Below are positions 5,504 to 6,236 of a DNA stretch of 6,236 nt, one piece after another. The stretch's first letter is position 1; each line of letters opens with the position of its first letter. The notes below the pieces were generated by a model. That model was not told the DNA's origin, did not search any database, and saw only the letters and a list, made by a program, of their open reading frames with translations. The DNA is taken from the NCBI GenBank assembly GCA_903872875.1, contig CAIQMJ010000924.1, positions 1 through 6,236 on the forward strand, given 5' to 3'. This DNA is from an uncultured Variovorax sp. (lineage in GTDB: Bacteria > Pseudomonadota > Gammaproteobacteria > Burkholderiales > Burkholderiaceae_C). The position numbers were made by a program, and so were the translations under genes.

Positions 5504-6236
5504 TCAAAGGGAATATTCGGTGAAGCGGTGGGCGCGGAACGGCGCCGGTGCAATGCGCATCTTTCGGGCCGCCGGGTCGATCACCAGCGTGGCGACCGTC
5601 GCCGACGACGCACCGCCGGGCCCGGCGCTCGGGCTGCGGCAGACCGCGCGCGGCGCGCCGAAGCGATCCTGCAGCGCATCGAGCACGTCCTGCTCGGTGA
5701 TGTCGCCGGCGCGGGCGCGCAGGTGGGCGGTGACGCGGCGGTCGCGGTAGAGCGAGTCGGGCGTGGTCTCCAGGCTGCGGTCGTTCACCCGCGCCAGCGC
5801 GCCGATGGTCTTGAAGTGGTTGGCATGCACCAGCAGGCCGGCCTCGGGCTGCTGCCAGAACACCTGCTGCGGATTGGTCTCGAGGCTCACGGCTTCGCCA
5901 TCGCCGTGCGTGATGATCATGTTGTTGGAGATCGCGCGCGCGCTGCGGCACACCACGCCGAGCGCATCGGCGTACAGCGCGGACTTCAGGATGCCACGCC
6001 GGATCAGCGGCAGCGGCACGCCCTGCTGGCCGCCGTCGCCGTCGGCCTTGATGAAGTTGCCCGTCACCGCGATGCCGTGCGCGTTGACGCCGGCGCGTGC
6101 CAGCGTGCCGGCCTCGGCGAAGGTCAGCATCGCCGGCCCGTTCTCGGGCTGGATGCGCAGCACCACGCCGATGTCCAGGCTCTCGACGCGCCAGTCCCAG
6201 TTCTGCGCATGGATCAGCCGGCCGTCGCGCGCCGCC
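5504..6236 (-). CDS. C45-family (penicillin acyltransferase-like) acyltransferase/amidohydrolase, N-terminus cut off
   Basis: The visible 243 residues are the C-terminal two thirds or so of an acyl-CoA:6-aminopenicillanate acyltransferase-like protein (peptidase family C45). In this family a proenzyme cleaves itself to free an N-terminal cysteine nucleophile, then transfers or hydrolyses acyl-amide bonds. Landmarks: QNWDW at fragment residues 11-15 (family GQNWDW), AGVNAHGIAVTGNFI (48-62), SNNMIITHGDGEAVSLETNP (103-122), HANHF (137-141; family NHF motif), and the closing strand SSATVATLVIDP (210-221) near APAPF. The catalytic cysteine should lie in the missing N-terminal part, so activity cannot be confirmed here. 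A GTG at 6166 is not the start, because the frame and the conserved QNWDW continue to the window edge. The gene ends 28 nt before the binding-protein gene and is probably co-transcribed with the importer, suggesting it deacylates or cleaves an imported amide. Bacterial members are mostly uncharacterised, so the substrate is open. Confidence 0.87.
   Translation of the reverse strand, partial: AARDGRLIHAQNWDWRVESLDIGVVLRIQPENGPAMLTFAEAGTLARAGVNAHGIAVTGNFIKADGDGGQQGVPLPLIRRGILKSALYADALGVVCRSARAISNNMIITHGDGEAVSLETNPQQVFWQQPEAGLLVHANHFKTIGALARVNDRSLETTPDSLYRDRRVTAHLRARAGDITEQDVLDALQDRFGAPRAVCRSPSAGPGGASSATVATLVIDPAARKMRIAPAPFRAHRFTEYSL

Noticed and set aside
2812..5523. A 903-codon open frame on the plus strand
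   Set aside because: It runs antisense to the binding-protein and DppB-type genes, whose proteins match known families throughout. Its translation is rich in Arg, His, Gln and Asp-Val stretches with no domain, typical of antisense frames in GC-rich DNA.
5472..5951. A 159-codon minus-strand frame inside the C45 gene
   Set aside because: It is a different frame of the same strand within a gene whose own frame carries all the family motifs; composition is Arg/Ala-rich.

Overview
The window is GC-rich proteobacterial DNA with very dense coding. Gene style and protein sequences suggest a beta-proteobacterium of the order Burkholderiales (for example the Variovorax or Bordetella/Achromobacter sort). 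That placement is an inference from composition and family resemblance; no rRNA or other marker gene is present.

Layout: at the left edge (2-211, + strand) is the C-terminal end of an aldehyde dehydrogenase, most like 2,5-dioxovalerate (alpha-ketoglutaric semialdehyde) dehydrogenases. A 172-bp convergent intergenic stretch follows and contains a perfect 9-bp inverted repeat. The rest of the window is one minus-strand operon, read from right to left: a 5'-truncated C45-family (penicillin acyltransferase-like) N-terminal-nucleophile acyltransferase/amidohydrolase (5504-6236), a periplasmic family-5 solute-binding protein (3844-5475), a DppB-type permease (2893-3837), a DppC-type permease (2084-2896), and one polypeptide carrying both DppD- and DppF-type ATPase domains (384-2087). 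Gaps are 28 and 6 nt, then two 4-nt stop/start overlaps (GTGA and ATGA), so co-transcription and translational coupling are very likely.

How the genes work together: the four transport genes make a complete peptide/nickel/opine-type (PepT family) ABC importer: binding protein, two-subunit membrane channel and a fused two-domain ATPase. The hydrolase encoded first could process the imported compound, so the likely theme is uptake and deacylation or amide cleavage of an N-acylated amino acid, a peptide or a related amide. The substrate cannot be read from the sequence. The operon promoter and the N-terminus of the hydrolase, including its catalytic cysteine, lie beyond the right edge.

I see no mobile elements, CRISPR arrays, tRNAs or rRNAs. 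The long open frames on the plus strand opposite the operon (up to about 900 codons) are antisense shadows caused by high GC at third codon positions. The parts are all known families; the least characterised aspect is the pairing of the C45 enzyme with this importer.
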